A stretch of 64,000 nt of DNA from Gammaproteobacteria bacterium RIFCSPHIGHO2_12_FULL_41_20 (GCA_001801575.1 MGYC01000038.1:1-64000), one strand, 5' to 3'; shown: positions 45,572 through 54,805, counted from the first letter of the stretch. Numbers and translations are program-made. The notes: generated by a model from the letters alone, not told the origin.

Positions 45572-47494
45572 GTGGATACAAGTCGCGCAAAAACAAAAGA
45601 CTCCGTTTCCGCCCATTGGAAAGTCGATGACAGCAAAGAAATATACAACGTTGATCATTGGGGCGCAGGCTTTTTTGATATTAATGAAAAAGGGCATGTT
45701 GTTGTACATCCATTGCAAAAAGACAATTCTCAACCTATCAATTTATACGAATTGACAAAAGAATTATTAGCTAAACAACTTACTCTGCCTATTTTAATTC
45801 GCTTTCCCGATATTTTACGGCAGCGTGTTGCCAGTATGTATACCGCTTTTCTTAGTGCCATCCGCAACGCAACATATCAAGGAAACTATACTGCAGTCTA
45901 TCCTATTAAGGCCAACCAACAACGTTATGTCGTTTCAGAAATTCTTGGTTATCAAGATCATGCAATAGGCTTAGAAGCTGGAAGTAAACCGGAATTATTA
46001 GCAGTGCTAGCCCTAGCAAAAAAACCAGGGGCGTTGATCATTTGTAATGGCTATAAAGATCGAGAATATATTCGTCTCGCATTAATCGGCCAACACATGG
46101 GACATCGTGTACATATTATCTTGGAAAAGTACTCGGAAATAGACATTGTCCTCAATGAGGCAAAAAAACTCGGAGTCAAACCCAATCTAGGTGTACGTCT
46201 ACGCTCAGGAAGTACTTTATCAGGTAAATGGCAAAAAACAGGCGGCGAAAAGTCCAAATTTGGATTGAATGTGGCACAAGCATTAACTCTTATTGAACGA
46301 TTACAACAAGAAAACTGCTTAGATACGCTGCAATTATTGCATTTTCATTTTGGTTCACAAATTGCCAATATCTTTGACATTCAAAAGGGTGTACGTGAGT
46401 GTGCGCGATATTATGCAGAGTTACGTGCTCTAGGCGTGCCCATTTCAATTGTCGACGTAGGCGGAGGCTTGGGTGTGGATTATGACGGCACACACTCTCG
46501 TCGTTTTAGTTCTATTAATTATAGTTTACAAGAATATGCAAATAATATTGTTTTCACCTTACAAGAAGTATGCGATGCCAATAAATTGCCTCATCCAGAT
46601 ATTATTACAGAATCAGGTCGAGCAATGACTGCACATCATGCCGTATTAATTACCAATGTGGTAGGCTGCGAAACAGTACAAGTACCTAAACAATTCCACC
46701 TTGAAGACACTAGCGATCTCTTGGTGAGAAACCTCTATGAAGGCCTGCAATCATTAACATCAAGAACTGCGCTAGAAGCTTACCATGATGCTTGTTACTG
46801 GATGCAAGAAGCACATAGCAAGTATCTTCATGGTATTATGAGCATGAAAGAACGCGCTTATGTTGAACAATTATATTTAGCTACTTGCTGGCAAGTGCGC
46901 GAACTACTAAAGTGCGAAGTAAAGGCACACCGTGAAATATTTGATGAATTAAATGAAAAATTAGCTGATAAGTTTTTTGTTAATTTCTCTTTATTTCAAT
47001 CATTACCCGATGCTTGGGCAATCGACCAAGTATTTCCTATTTTACCTTTGTCTGGCTTAGATAACACGCCGGATAGACGCGTTATCTTACAAGATCTTAC
47101 TTGTGACTCAGATGGTAGCATTGATTATTATATTGATGGCCAAGGATTAGAAACCACCCTGCCGCTACCCGCTTACCAATCAACACAGCCTTATTGGTTA
47201 GGAATATTTCTAGTAGGCGCGTATCAGGAAATTCTAGGCGATATGCATAATTTATTCGGGGACACAGACTCTGTAAATGTAGTATTAGAATCCCATGGCA
47301 GCTATCGCTTAGAACAAGTGGAATCAGGCGACCTGGTAAAAGATGTGTTACGTTATGTGCATTTCGATTCGGATAAGCTTATCCAATCCTATTACGACCA
47401 ATTCACACATTCAGTATTGCCTGAAGCAGAAAAACAAGGTTATCTACAAGAACTTATTGCTGGTATGAATGGGTATACGTATCTTGAAGATTAG
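45572..47494 (+). CDS. speA: biosynthetic arginine decarboxylase
   Basis: The 640-residue PLP enzyme has the alanine-racemase-like fold with the cofactor lysine in YPIKANQQRYVV. Further motifs are GLEAGSKPEL, KFGLNV, SIVDVGGGLGVDYDGT, and the C-terminal active-site region with DLTCDSDG. It decarboxylates arginine to agmatine. Its length fits SpeA. I take the GTG at 45572 as start (VDTSRAKTK); extension to 45500 would run through the previous gene in another frame. Cooperating with the next gene it would give putrescine. Confidence 0.94.
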   Translation: MDTSRAKTKDSVSAHWKVDDSKEIYNVDHWGAGFFDINEKGHVVVHPLQKDNSQPINLYELTKELLAKQLTLPILIRFPDILRQRVASMYTAFLSAIRNATYQGNYTAVYPIKANQQRYVVSEILGYQDHAIGLEAGSKPELLAVLALAKKPGALIICNGYKDREYIRLALIGQHMGHRVHIILEKYSEIDIVLNEAKKLGVKPNLGVRLRSGSTLSGKWQKTGGEKSKFGLNVAQALTLIERLQQENCLDTLQLLHFHFGSQIANIFDIQKGVRECARYYAELRALGVPISIVDVGGGLGVDYDGTHSRRFSSINYSLQEYANNIVFTLQEVCDANKLPHPDIITESGRAMTAHHAVLITNVVGCETVQVPKQFHLEDTSDLLVRNLYEGLQSLTSRTALEAYHDACYWMQEAHSKYLHGIMSMKERAYVEQLYLATCWQVRELLKCEVKAHREIFDELNEKLADKFFVNFSLFQSLPDAWAIDQVFPILPLSGLDNTPDRRVILQDLTCDSDGSIDYYIDGQGLETTLPLPAYQSTQPYWLGIFLVGAYQEILGDMHNLFGDTDSVNVVLESHGSYRLEQVESGDLVKDVLRYVHFDSDKLIQSYYDQFTHSVLPEAEKQGYLQELIAGMNGYTYLED

Positions 47495-48527
47495 CAACCT
47501 AAAAAATTTTGATCCTAATGCGGCAGCAAGCAAAGATTCGGGTATTTTTGGTTTACCATTTACGGTAGAAGAAGCAACGCTCGTCTTAATTCCTGTTCCC
47601 TGGGAGGTTACCACCTCTTACGGCGGTGGAACATCAAAGGGTCCACAAGCTATCTTGCAAGCCAGTAAGCAAGTTGATTTGTTTGATGCCGAGTTAGGTG
47701 GCTTTTTCACTGCAGGTATTGCTATGTTAGAAGAACCTCTGCAGATTAGGCAGTGGAATGATATTGCACGTCAGTATGCACAAGTAATTATTGAAGCAAG
47801 CAGTCTAATGGATGATACGTCATTAGAAACCATAATTCAGGAAGTAAATAGCTATAGTCGCCATCTAAACCAATATGTTTATCAAGAAACCAAACGCTTT
47901 CTTGTGCAAGATAAATGGGTCGGTATTGTCGGCGGAGATCATTCTGTCTCGCTAGGCGCTATTCAAGCTTGCTTAGAAAAACACCCGCATATGGGCATAC
48001 TGCATTTTGATGCACATGCAGATCTAAGAAAGGCCTTTGAAGGGTTTACTTATTCCCATGCCTCTATTATGTACAATGTTATCGCTAGCACATCTTTGTC
48101 TAAGCTCGTGCAAGTAGGTATACGCGATCTTTGTCAGGAGGAATTTGAGCTGATCCAACAAAACAACAATAGAATTTCTACATTCTTTGATTATTCCTTA
48201 TCCGAACAAAAACTCAAAGGGATTACTTGGGACACAATTTGTGACGAGATTATTCTGCAGTTACCGCATGAGGTATATATTTCCTTTGATATTGATGGCT
48301 TAGATCCGCGTTTTTGCCCGCATACAGGAACACCCGTTCCAGGGGGATTGGAATTTAATGAAGCCTTACATCTTATTAAGAGAGTTGTGTGCTCAGGACG
48401 CCAGATTATTGGTTTTGATTTGAATGAAGTGTCACCAGGTCATTCCTCATCCGAATGGGATGCAAACGTAGGTGCACGGCTACTTTATAAACTGTGTGGA
48501 TGGATGATAAAAAGCATGTCCTCCTGA
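47469..48527 (+). CDS. speB: ureohydrolase, probable agmatinase
   Basis: The 352-residue protein has the binuclear manganese motifs of arginase/agmatinase: GGDHSVS, HFDAHADLR, and SFDIDGLDP. The neighbouring arginine decarboxylase makes agmatine, so agmatine to putrescine plus urea is the most likely reaction; arginase or another guanidino hydrolase is not excluded. It is 40-50 residues longer than E. coli SpeB, with an insert around 85-130. The start overlaps speA by 26 bases, and no better start is near. It closes the operon. Confidence 0.87.
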   Translation: MGIRILKISNLKNFDPNAAASKDSGIFGLPFTVEEATLVLIPVPWEVTTSYGGGTSKGPQAILQASKQVDLFDAELGGFFTAGIAMLEEPLQIRQWNDIARQYAQVIIEASSLMDDTSLETIIQEVNSYSRHLNQYVYQETKRFLVQDKWVGIVGGDHSVSLGAIQACLEKHPHMGILHFDAHADLRKAFEGFTYSHASIMYNVIASTSLSKLVQVGIRDLCQEEFELIQQNNNRISTFFDYSLSEQKLKGITWDTICDEIILQLPHEVYISFDIDGLDPRFCPHTGTPVPGGLEFNEALHLIKRVVCSGRQIIGFDLNEVSPGHSSSEWDANVGARLLYKLCGWMIKSMSS

Positions 48528-48564
48528 GCCTTTCGCTTTGCTCAGGGTAAACTCCGTCTAAAAA

Positions 48565-49284
48565 TTAACCGCCAAGTCTAGGTGAATCATTGGCCGCATG
48601 TTGTGCGTGAGTTTGCAGTCTTTTTAATTGTTCGCTAAGTGCCTCTAAAGCTGGAGTAGATGGATGCTCCCCCATAAGTTTATCTAGCTTATCTTGTATA
48701 TCGCGCAAACTTTCTACCACGTGCGCATAGGATGCCCCCTGGACAACCACCCTTGGCTCAGTAGTGATTATGGATGCAAATATGGTTAAAAGTGGATAAC
48801 CTGATAATCTCCTTTGTTGAGTATTACCTAGATGGGCCTGTAAAACTTGTTGAACCTCCAGATATCTATCTAGTAATGCTCGAATATCAGGTCGATTAAA
48901 AAACTCTGCATTTGTATCGCCTTTACCATCTTGCGTGATAGCCCGGTTTAATGTAAGCACGTTTCTGCTATAGAAAAGCTCATCAAGCCCAGAAACTGTC
49001 GCACCAATTATAGAAGAAGCTTTTATTGCATCACGTAATACGGCTAATTTATCTTCTTTTAACTTACCTAATTCATTATAAGAAATATCCAAAAATTGGA
49101 TAGATCTGGAACTCTTTATAACTGCAATTAATTCTGAAAAACGTGCATCAGATAATCTTGCTATCGCACAATGACTTAAATCTAAATTCTTAACAGATCC
49201 AATAATTTTAATAGTAGCACGCCACGTATCATCATCTAATGCACTAAGGTCACATCCTGTTAAACTAAAATTCTCTACGGCCAT
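48565..49284 (-). CDS. leucine-rich-repeat-like protein
   Basis: The 239-residue protein shows at least three leucine-rich-like repeats in its first 100 residues (NFSLTGCDLSALDD, VKNLDLSHCAIARLSD, IQFLDISYNELGKLKED). A long helical part follows (DRYLEVQQVLQAH to LKRLQTHAQHAAND), with a glycine end. LRR domains bind proteins and are common among effectors of intracellular bacteria. There is no signal peptide. Its start overlaps the end of the 195-residue gene upstream by 20 bases, so the two are probably co-translated. Confidence 0.55.
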   Translation of the reverse strand: MAVENFSLTGCDLSALDDDTWRATIKIIGSVKNLDLSHCAIARLSDARFSELIAVIKSSRSIQFLDISYNELGKLKEDKLAVLRDAIKASSIIGATVSGLDELFYSRNVLTLNRAITQDGKGDTNAEFFNRPDIRALLDRYLEVQQVLQAHLGNTQQRRLSGYPLLTIFASIITTEPRVVVQGASYAHVVESLRDIQDKLDKLMGEHPSTPALEALSEQLKRLQTHAQHAANDSPRLGG

Positions 49285-49852
49285 TGTTAATCTCTCTTAA
49301 TAATTGATGACGACGAACTGGATGCAACCTTCCTAATGTATCACCCGTAATAGCAATTTCTTTGAGCGTTGCCGCTGCATCTCTAATGTTGCTTAGCAAC
49401 GCTAGCCAACGTGATTCCTCACAAGATTCTAGTTGATTGCCAGGACACACATGCAATGCAACGAGGTGAAATGCACGCATAGCAGTTGAGATAACAAGCC
49501 AATCGTCTGATGCGCAACGCGCAATAGAAAAATCATCTGGATAGTGCATAGTTAAATCATTGTTGCTATCCATAGTCATTGCCATATATAAAGCAGTAGC
49601 TATGTCTTGTAACACCTTTTGATTAGAAAAAGACAATAAAACAACGCTAAAAATTCTGCGGCGTGCCTGTAAATCTAACTGTAGTATGCATGGCTCTAAT
49701 CTAGAAATATCATTCGGTAAAATATTATTAGGTTTTAGCGTATTTACTAGCTGACGCAGCAAATGCTCTTTACGAGACTGGGGTACTTGTTCTATAAGTT
49801 GTTGTAAATTAGAAACAATGTTACTTTCGCTGAGAGCACGACTATATGTCAT
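49265..49852 (-). CDS. hypothetical protein coupled to the LRR gene
   Basis: I do not recognise this 195-residue protein. It is soluble and helical, with repeats of Leu and Arg in the first half (LQQLIEQVPQSRKEHLLRQLVNTL). A central segment carries CASDDWLVISTAMRAFHLVALHVCPGNQL, and the end reads RRHQLLREINNGRREF. It shares the operon with the LRR protein (overlapping 20 bases). The pair might once have been one gene, but a fresh Shine-Dalgarno (agagag) before the LRR start suggests two cistrons. No function can be given. Confidence 0.5.
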   Translation of the reverse strand: MTYSRALSESNIVSNLQQLIEQVPQSRKEHLLRQLVNTLKPNNILPNDISRLEPCILQLDLQARRRIFSVVLLSFSNQKVLQDIATALYMAMTMDSNNDLTMHYPDDFSIARCASDDWLVISTAMRAFHLVALHVCPGNQLESCEESRWLALLSNIRDAAATLKEIAITGDTLGRLHPVRRHQLLREINNGRREF

Positions 49853-50067
49853 TGGTAGCTCCTAGAGATTACTCCTTAAAAACTTTTACAATCAATAACT
49901 CATTAATAATTATAGCACCTTATTTTATCTTATATTTCAATATAAATCATTTTTTGTTCAAAAAAAGGCATGTATATTAAACAGCTTAGATAATCAGCAC
50001 GATAAGGCTGGCGTATTAGGCTAGGGAGAAATAAAATAACTCACGTTAGAAAAAAGGGGAGGGTAGT

Positions 50068-50742
50068 ATGCGGTTAATTCTGCTGGGAAGCCCTGGAGCA
50101 GGTAAAGGAACTCAAGCTAAGTTTATTACTGAGAAATACCATATTCCCCAAATATCCACTGGCGATATGTTACGCGCTGCTATTCAAGATGAAACTGGAT
50201 TAGGAACAACGGTAAAACAAATTGTTGAGAGTGGTCAACTAGTTCCAGATGCTGTAATGATTCAACTTGTTGAACAACGTATTCAGCAGTCCGATTGTAT
50301 TCATGGTTTTTTACTCGATGGATTTCCTCGTACAGTTCCACAAGCAGAAGCATTGCGACTACGCCACATCTATATAGATTTTGTTATTGATATTAATGTC
50401 AATGAAGAGGAATTAATCAAGCGGTTAAGTGGTCGTCGAATTCATCCTGCTTCTGGGCGTGTTTATCATCTTCTTTACCATCCTCCACATATAGCAGGAA
50501 AAGACGATGTAACAGGAGAACCACTCATACAACGCCCTGACGATCAAGAAGACACTGTGCGTAAACGCTTATCTATTTACCATCAGCAAACCGCTTTGTT
50601 ACGTGACTACTATATGCAACAAGCAGCCAAGCACATGGCGCAAGCACCTTGTTACGCGGAAATAGAAGGGCATGCAGCCGTAGAAGTGGTAAGAGATAAA
50701 ATTTTCTCTATTTTAACTATAAAAAAAGGAGTTTCACAATGA
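50068..50742 (+). CDS. adk: adenylate kinase
   Basis: The 224-residue enzyme has the P-loop GSPGAGKGTQA, the AMP site GDMLRAA, LLDGFPRTVPQAE and a LID domain with RRIHPASGRVYH and the GKDDVTGEPLIQRPDD signature of the long bacterial type. It interconverts ATP + AMP and 2 ADP. A very good Shine-Dalgarno (ggggaggg) precedes ATG 50068. It overlaps the next gene by 4 bases (ATGA). Confidence 0.97.
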   Translation: MRLILLGSPGAGKGTQAKFITEKYHIPQISTGDMLRAAIQDETGLGTTVKQIVESGQLVPDAVMIQLVEQRIQQSDCIHGFLLDGFPRTVPQAEALRLRHIYIDFVIDINVNEEELIKRLSGRRIHPASGRVYHLLYHPPHIAGKDDVTGEPLIQRPDDQEDTVRKRLSIYHQQTALLRDYYMQQAAKHMAQAPCYAEIEGHAAVEVVRDKIFSILTIKKGVSQ

Positions 50743-51215
50743 ACTTAATTAAACAAACTCTAATAGCATGTATAGTAATGATTGCCAGTTATCAAATCAC
50801 TACTTATGCTGCCACCAATTCTCCTGTAGGTACGTGGCAAACGATTGATGATGTTAGTGGAAAGCCCAAAGCATTAATACAAATACAGCTAGCACAGGAT
50901 AATAGCTTAATAGGAAAAGTGATAAAAGTGTTTCCGCAGCCCGGTAAGGAGATGCATGAAGTATGTGAGAAGTGCAAAGGAGAAAAACACAATCAGCCTA
51001 TTGTAGGTATGTCCGTTCTATCCGGCTTAAAAGCAACAGATAAAAATCAATGGGGAAAAGGCGAAATTCTTGATCCAGCTAATGGAAAAACCTATCATTG
51101 CACAGCGCGATTAAGTGATAAGGGTGACAAACTTAATGTACGTGGCTATATTGGCATGCCATTGTTAGGCCGCTCGCAAACTTGGATGCGTATAGAAGAT
51201 AATAATATTGGATAA
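50739..51215 (+). CDS. secreted DUF2147-like protein
   Basis: The 158-residue protein has a signal peptide (LIKQTLIACIVMIASYQITTYAA) and a mature part with SPVGTWQTIDDVSGKPKALIQI, CEKCKG, and SVLSGLKATDKNQWGKGEILDPANGKTYHCTARL, which matches the DUF2147 family of small periplasmic beta-barrel-like proteins. The function of the family is not established. It overlaps adk by 4 bases, an odd pairing that may be a simple read-through operon. A ggag lies just before its start. Confidence 0.75.
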   Translation: MNLIKQTLIACIVMIASYQITTYAATNSPVGTWQTIDDVSGKPKALIQIQLAQDNSLIGKVIKVFPQPGKEMHEVCEKCKGEKHNQPIVGMSVLSGLKATDKNQWGKGEILDPANGKTYHCTARLSDKGDKLNVRGYIGMPLLGRSQTWMRIEDNNIG

Positions 51216-51238
51216 TAAATAGCCTTTGCGGTTGAAAT

Positions 51239-51271
51239 TGTCGCGAGAGCGCTTACAGAACTTTCGCGACA
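51239..51271 (+). terminator. hairpin after the DUF2147-like gene
   Basis: Arms tgtcgcga (51239-51246) and its complement (51264-51271) form a stem 24 bases past the stop. There is no clear T-run, so it is a weak candidate terminator. The rest of the gap to 51488 (273 bases) contains nothing else I can name, except a Shine-Dalgarno-like gagagg before the next gene. Confidence 0.35.
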
Positions 51272-51488
51272 GTGCACCACAACTCAGCATGCAAAACAAG
51301 CAACATCGCCATATGTAAAAGTTGTTGCACGCCTCTCTCCAAGAAAATATATATCCTAGAAACGGCTGTTGATTCGCGATTTCCATAAGTAAAAACTATC
51401 AACATTATAAATATAATATATTTTATTTATTAAATAAATCAATCTATTATTTCTTCTCAAGCACACAAAAAGATAGAGAGGAAATAAT

Positions 51489-52466
51489 ATGCAAACTCGT
51501 AAAGAAATCATATCTAAGATTAAACCTTATTTAAAAAAAGAAATGCTGGCCAAGCTTGATAAAAACGCTAAATGGACTTATATCAGCATTCCTGAAGGTA
51601 AAGAAAAATCTGATATTTCCGCTAAAATAAGCAATTTTATCGAAAATAAATTAGATCATTTTATACAACTATGCCAAGATGTATTTCCTTATTTCTCTCA
51701 AGTAGATAGTGAGTCGATAGGGACAGTTTATCCCACCGAAATTGCAAAAAAATTCATTGGCCTCTTCCATTACTTAGAAGACAACGGATTCCCTGGACCA
51801 AGAGCTTTTAATAAACCAGTTAGTTTTTGGTCTGGTGAAGCCGCAAAGAAAAAAGCACTTGAAATATCTACGGAACTATCTGACAGTAAAGTCCCTTCCG
51901 TGTCAGCAATGTTTGATGTATGTCGAGCAATTCATACAGTACAGCAAAAATATGATAATTATATCATTTTATTGACTTCTGCAGTGTCACGTGTTTTTTC
52001 CTCATATGCGCTCGGTATTGCCAACATTTACATAAGCTCAGAAAAATTATCTGAATCTCCCGGATTAACCGTTCCAAATAATTTTTGGCTTGCGGAATTA
52101 CCTACAGTAATGTCATTACATGAAAGAGGCTTGATAAGTGATATAAAAATTCATTTATATAATCATTGTAAGCAAAGGTGGAATAAACCCGTTAGCCTAT
52201 TCACTCAAGAGGGTAACAATATTCCTATTAGAAGAAGAAACATCCATCCTTTTGATGTAAAGGAATCAGCGGATAGATTTAAAACGCCTCATATGTCTGC
52301 AAAGGAAAGAAAACAATGGTATAGCAGCGAACCCAGACCAGTTATCACTTATGGCAGTTTAAAAAGAATAGCCCACGAATGGCGTGAACGTACAAAACAA
52401 AATAGATTAGTTGAAAGTAATACTCATGAAATAAAAGACAATAAAGCCGTTACCACCGCATTATAA
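51489..52466 (+). CDS. ADP-ribosyl-cyclase/NADase-like protein, possible effector
   Basis: I compared the 325 residues by eye with CD38/ADP-ribosyl cyclases. Residues 112-125 (SFWSG...ALE) resemble the stretch containing CD38 Trp125 and Glu146: Trp114 and Glu125 are conserved. VSRVFSSYALGIANIYIS (166-183) resembles VSRRFAEAACDVVHVML. FWLAEL with Glu203 lies where catalytic Glu226 is expected, followed by His222 at similar spacing to the CD38 VIH. The position of Trp189 is Thr163. This supports an NAD-cleaving or cyclising enzyme, perhaps an effector. The N-terminal 100 residues and basic C-terminal tail (about 240-325) are unrelated to CD38. There is no signal peptide. The gene stands alone in front of a permease gene. 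Confidence 0.42.
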   Translation: MQTRKEIISKIKPYLKKEMLAKLDKNAKWTYISIPEGKEKSDISAKISNFIENKLDHFIQLCQDVFPYFSQVDSESIGTVYPTEIAKKFIGLFHYLEDNGFPGPRAFNKPVSFWSGEAAKKKALEISTELSDSKVPSVSAMFDVCRAIHTVQQKYDNYIILLTSAVSRVFSSYALGIANIYISSEKLSESPGLTVPNNFWLAELPTVMSLHERGLISDIKIHLYNHCKQRWNKPVSLFTQEGNNIPIRRRNIHPFDVKESADRFKTPHMSAKERKQWYSSEPRPVITYGSLKRIAHEWRERTKQNRLVESNTHEIKDNKAVTTAL

Positions 52467-52483
52467 AGTGAAAGCATTAGCTT

Positions 52484-53677
52484 CTATACTGATGATAATC
52501 CAAGCACAATCACTATCCCTGAAACAGCCATTAAAAACAATAACAATGCCTTTCCCCCTGGAACTCTAAACCCATTTGCAATATGCTTATGATAACGTCC
52601 ACGCCATACCATTAAAGCCGGTAATAGTATCATCAATATAGCGCAATAAATTCCGGCATAGCTCAATGCTGCAACAAACGCACCTGGATAATATAATGCA
52701 ATAATAAGAGGTGGAACGAAAGCCACTAGCATAATCATTACATTACTAAATCCTTTCCGTTCAACCATGAACCCATCAGCTAGAAAATCCGTAAGCCCTA
52801 GCGACACACCTAAAAAAGCAGTGGCCAAGCAAATAGAAGTAAAAAACCGAGCAATATCAGTAATAATGCGCTTATTCAATATAACATTAATTTGCTCGAC
52901 AAACTCACTGGTAGAACGACCAGATTGCAACATGGCAATTAACCCATTATCTCCCTCACGAGAAATCACCCCCATAATCGTTAAATTCCATGCAATATAA
53001 CAAACTAATGGAATAAAACTACCAATTAAAATTGCCTTCCGTAGCATGGCCCTATCATCATGGAAATAAACACGCAAGCTAGGTACGATAGTCGCAAATC
53101 CAAATGAGACAATACAAACAGTAATACTATTGGTAATATGTATTAACTCACCTCCAATTAATTTACTTGGCGATATATAGGGAAAAATAAACACTACTAA
53201 CAAAAGGTAAGAACCTAATTTAGCGAACATTAGCCCGCGATTCACATAATCAATGCAGCGAACACCCTGATAAACGATATACCCCAAAAACACAGTAAAT
53301 AACACGCAAGCAATAAAAGGGGATACTGTCAGGCCAATATGGGTTAGTAAATTACGAAAGAAATCACCGCCTCCAGTAATATAGGCGGCCAATAATGAAT
53401 ACAACAATAACAAGTAAGTAACCCAAGCAACAAACTGGCCAGGCTTCCCCAACGTTGCCTTAGCCATAGAAATAATATTATTGTTTCTAGGCAGCCAAAG
53501 ATTAACTTCCAGAATAAGGAAAGCACCTGCGGTCATGATAAGCCAACATACAAATAGTGATAAGCTTGAATAGGCAAACCCAAGTTGCGATGTGGCAATA
53601 GGCAAGGCTAGCATAGCACCACCAATAGTAGTGCCAATAATAAGCAAAACACCCCCTAATAAACGTGCATTCATCAT
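52484..53677 (-). CDS. aromatic amino acid permease (HAAAP family)
   Basis: The 397-residue protein has 11 membrane helices and the family N-terminus GGVLLIIGTTIGGAMLALPIA. It resembles TyrP/Mtr and imports tyrosine or tryptophan with protons; the precise substrate is uncertain. Other features such as FATIVPSLRVYFHDDR in the central helix-loop support the family. It faces the cyclase-like gene. Length is normal. Upstream is a 100-base gap before a small ORF. Confidence 0.9.
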   Translation of the reverse strand: MMNARLLGGVLLIIGTTIGGAMLALPIATSQLGFAYSSLSLFVCWLIMTAGAFLILEVNLWLPRNNNIISMAKATLGKPGQFVAWVTYLLLLYSLLAAYITGGGDFFRNLLTHIGLTVSPFIACVLFTVFLGYIVYQGVRCIDYVNRGLMFAKLGSYLLLVVFIFPYISPSKLIGGELIHITNSITVCIVSFGFATIVPSLRVYFHDDRAMLRKAILIGSFIPLVCYIAWNLTIMGVISREGDNGLIAMLQSGRSTSEFVEQINVILNKRIITDIARFFTSICLATAFLGVSLGLTDFLADGFMVERKGFSNVMIMLVAFVPPLIIALYYPGAFVAALSYAGIYCAILMILLPALMVWRGRYHKHIANGFRVPGGKALLLFLMAVSGIVIVLGLSSV

Positions 53678-53778
53678 TACTTTCCTGTCTCACTCTTCAT
53701 GGAGTATCTTGCACTATTACACTAGTACAAGAATAGTGTCAACTGTAATCCTAATCATTATAGCTGTCATTATGAGCA

Positions 53779-53964
53779 TCAGCGAAGCAACTGTGCCCTT
53801 GGTAAGCTGTCATGCCAAAAATGCTGATTTAGAAAAGAAAATTTTTCTTCACGCTGAATGACTAATGCTTTTCTAAAATCTTGCTCAGGTAATTCCTGAT
53901 GCACATGAAATCCCCGTACTTTCTTCTCTGGATTCTCCCATTTTAATATTCGTGCTGTTGACAT
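53779..53964 (-). CDS. small hypothetical protein
   Basis: This 61-residue ORF begins 17 bases after the NTF2-like gene on the same strand and has a good ribosome binding site (gaggaaaatgg), so it is likely translated. The sequence is polar, with KWENPEKKVRGFHVHQEL in the first half; I recognise no family. It may be a stand-alone small protein or the 5' piece of a decayed gene. Confidence 0.4.
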   Translation of the reverse strand: MSTARILKWENPEKKVRGFHVHQELPEQDFRKALVIQREEKFSFLNQHFWHDSLPRAQLLR

Positions 53965-53980
53965 ACCATTTTCCTCTATT

Positions 53981-54436
53981 TTATTTTAATGGACTATACT
54001 TGGTATTTTCAAACATAATCACTTCAGATAATAGAATGGAATTATTATTGAAGACGAATTCATCTAAATACTCACCTTCTCCTGTTTCACCATTTTTTAA
54101 CTTGAATGAAAAATGGAAACGAGCGGTCATGCGATCAGCATCCGTAACTCCTAGAAATGTTTGATTAATTACAGTTGCTGCGTCCACAATTTCAGGTAAA
54201 AATGCATTAAAAAATTCTTTTGCATTCATTGATCCTCTTGAGGTAGAGACAACGGTGCCATTTTTATCAAATAAACTAATGATATCTTGAGTATTTGCAC
54301 TACCAAGATCAGTAATGTAGCGGGTTACAATTTCTGCCCGTGCTTCATTTAAGTTGGGTACTTGGTTGATTGCCGCGGCTGCACTAAGGCTTGTCATCAG
54401 GCCAACAAGCAATATAGCCAATTTTGATTTGGTCAT
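53981..54436 (-). CDS. secreted SnoaL/NTF2-like protein
   Basis: The 151-residue protein starts with a clear signal peptide (SKLAILLVGLMTSLSAAAA) and the mature part begins INQVPNLNEARAEIV. The NTF2-like fold is visible: a helix with ITDLGSANTQDIISLFDKNGTVVS, then the SMNAKEFFNAFLPE segment and strands RMTARFHFSFKLKNGETGEGEYLDEFVF. Export to the periplasm is predicted. Substrate unknown. It is divergent from a truncated LysR gene, which may once have controlled it. Confidence 0.65.
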   Translation of the reverse strand: MTKSKLAILLVGLMTSLSAAAAINQVPNLNEARAEIVTRYITDLGSANTQDIISLFDKNGTVVSTSRGSMNAKEFFNAFLPEIVDAATVINQTFLGVTDADRMTARFHFSFKLKNGETGEGEYLDEFVFNNNSILLSEVIMFENTKYSPLK

Positions 54437-54543
54437 TACTCTATCCTCCAGGTTCTTTTAGTGCAGATAGTATAGATGAGGATTATATATAGATAAACAT
54501 AATAAAAACTATTATCATTATAGCTAAAATATATATAGGATGT

Positions 54544-54805
54544 GTGAATATGGCTATTTCACTTAATGATTTGACTTATTTTATTGAGTTAACCGATACC
54601 TTCAATTTTTCTAGAGCAGCTGAACGTATTGGGATTGCCAAACCTTCTCTAAGCGCCGCTATCAAGCGGTTGGAATCAGTGATCGGTGTACCCCTTTTCA
54701 TTCGCATCAAAACGGGTGTTTTATTGACGCCAGTTGGTAAGTAATTATTGCAGTTTTGGGATAATGTTAAGAATGAAACAATCGGCTCTCATTATACAGA
54801 AATAA
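54544..54805 (+). pseudogene. truncated LysR-family regulator
   Basis: The first 66 codons encode a normal LysR winged-helix (LTYFIELTDTFNFSRAAERIGIAKPSLSAAIKRLE). A TAA at 54742-54744 then ends it, but the same frame goes on with LLQFWDNVKNE, which is typical of the LysR linker helix after TPVGK. So a nonsense change plus loss of the rest (cut off near 54805 by the next terminator) broke the gene. No ligand-binding domain remains. The ATG at 54550 is the likelier start. Confidence 0.75.

Noticed and set aside
48565-49852. Single frameshifted LRR pseudogene
   Set aside because: The second frame has its own start codon and ribosome binding site, so two overlapping genes are simpler, though not proven.
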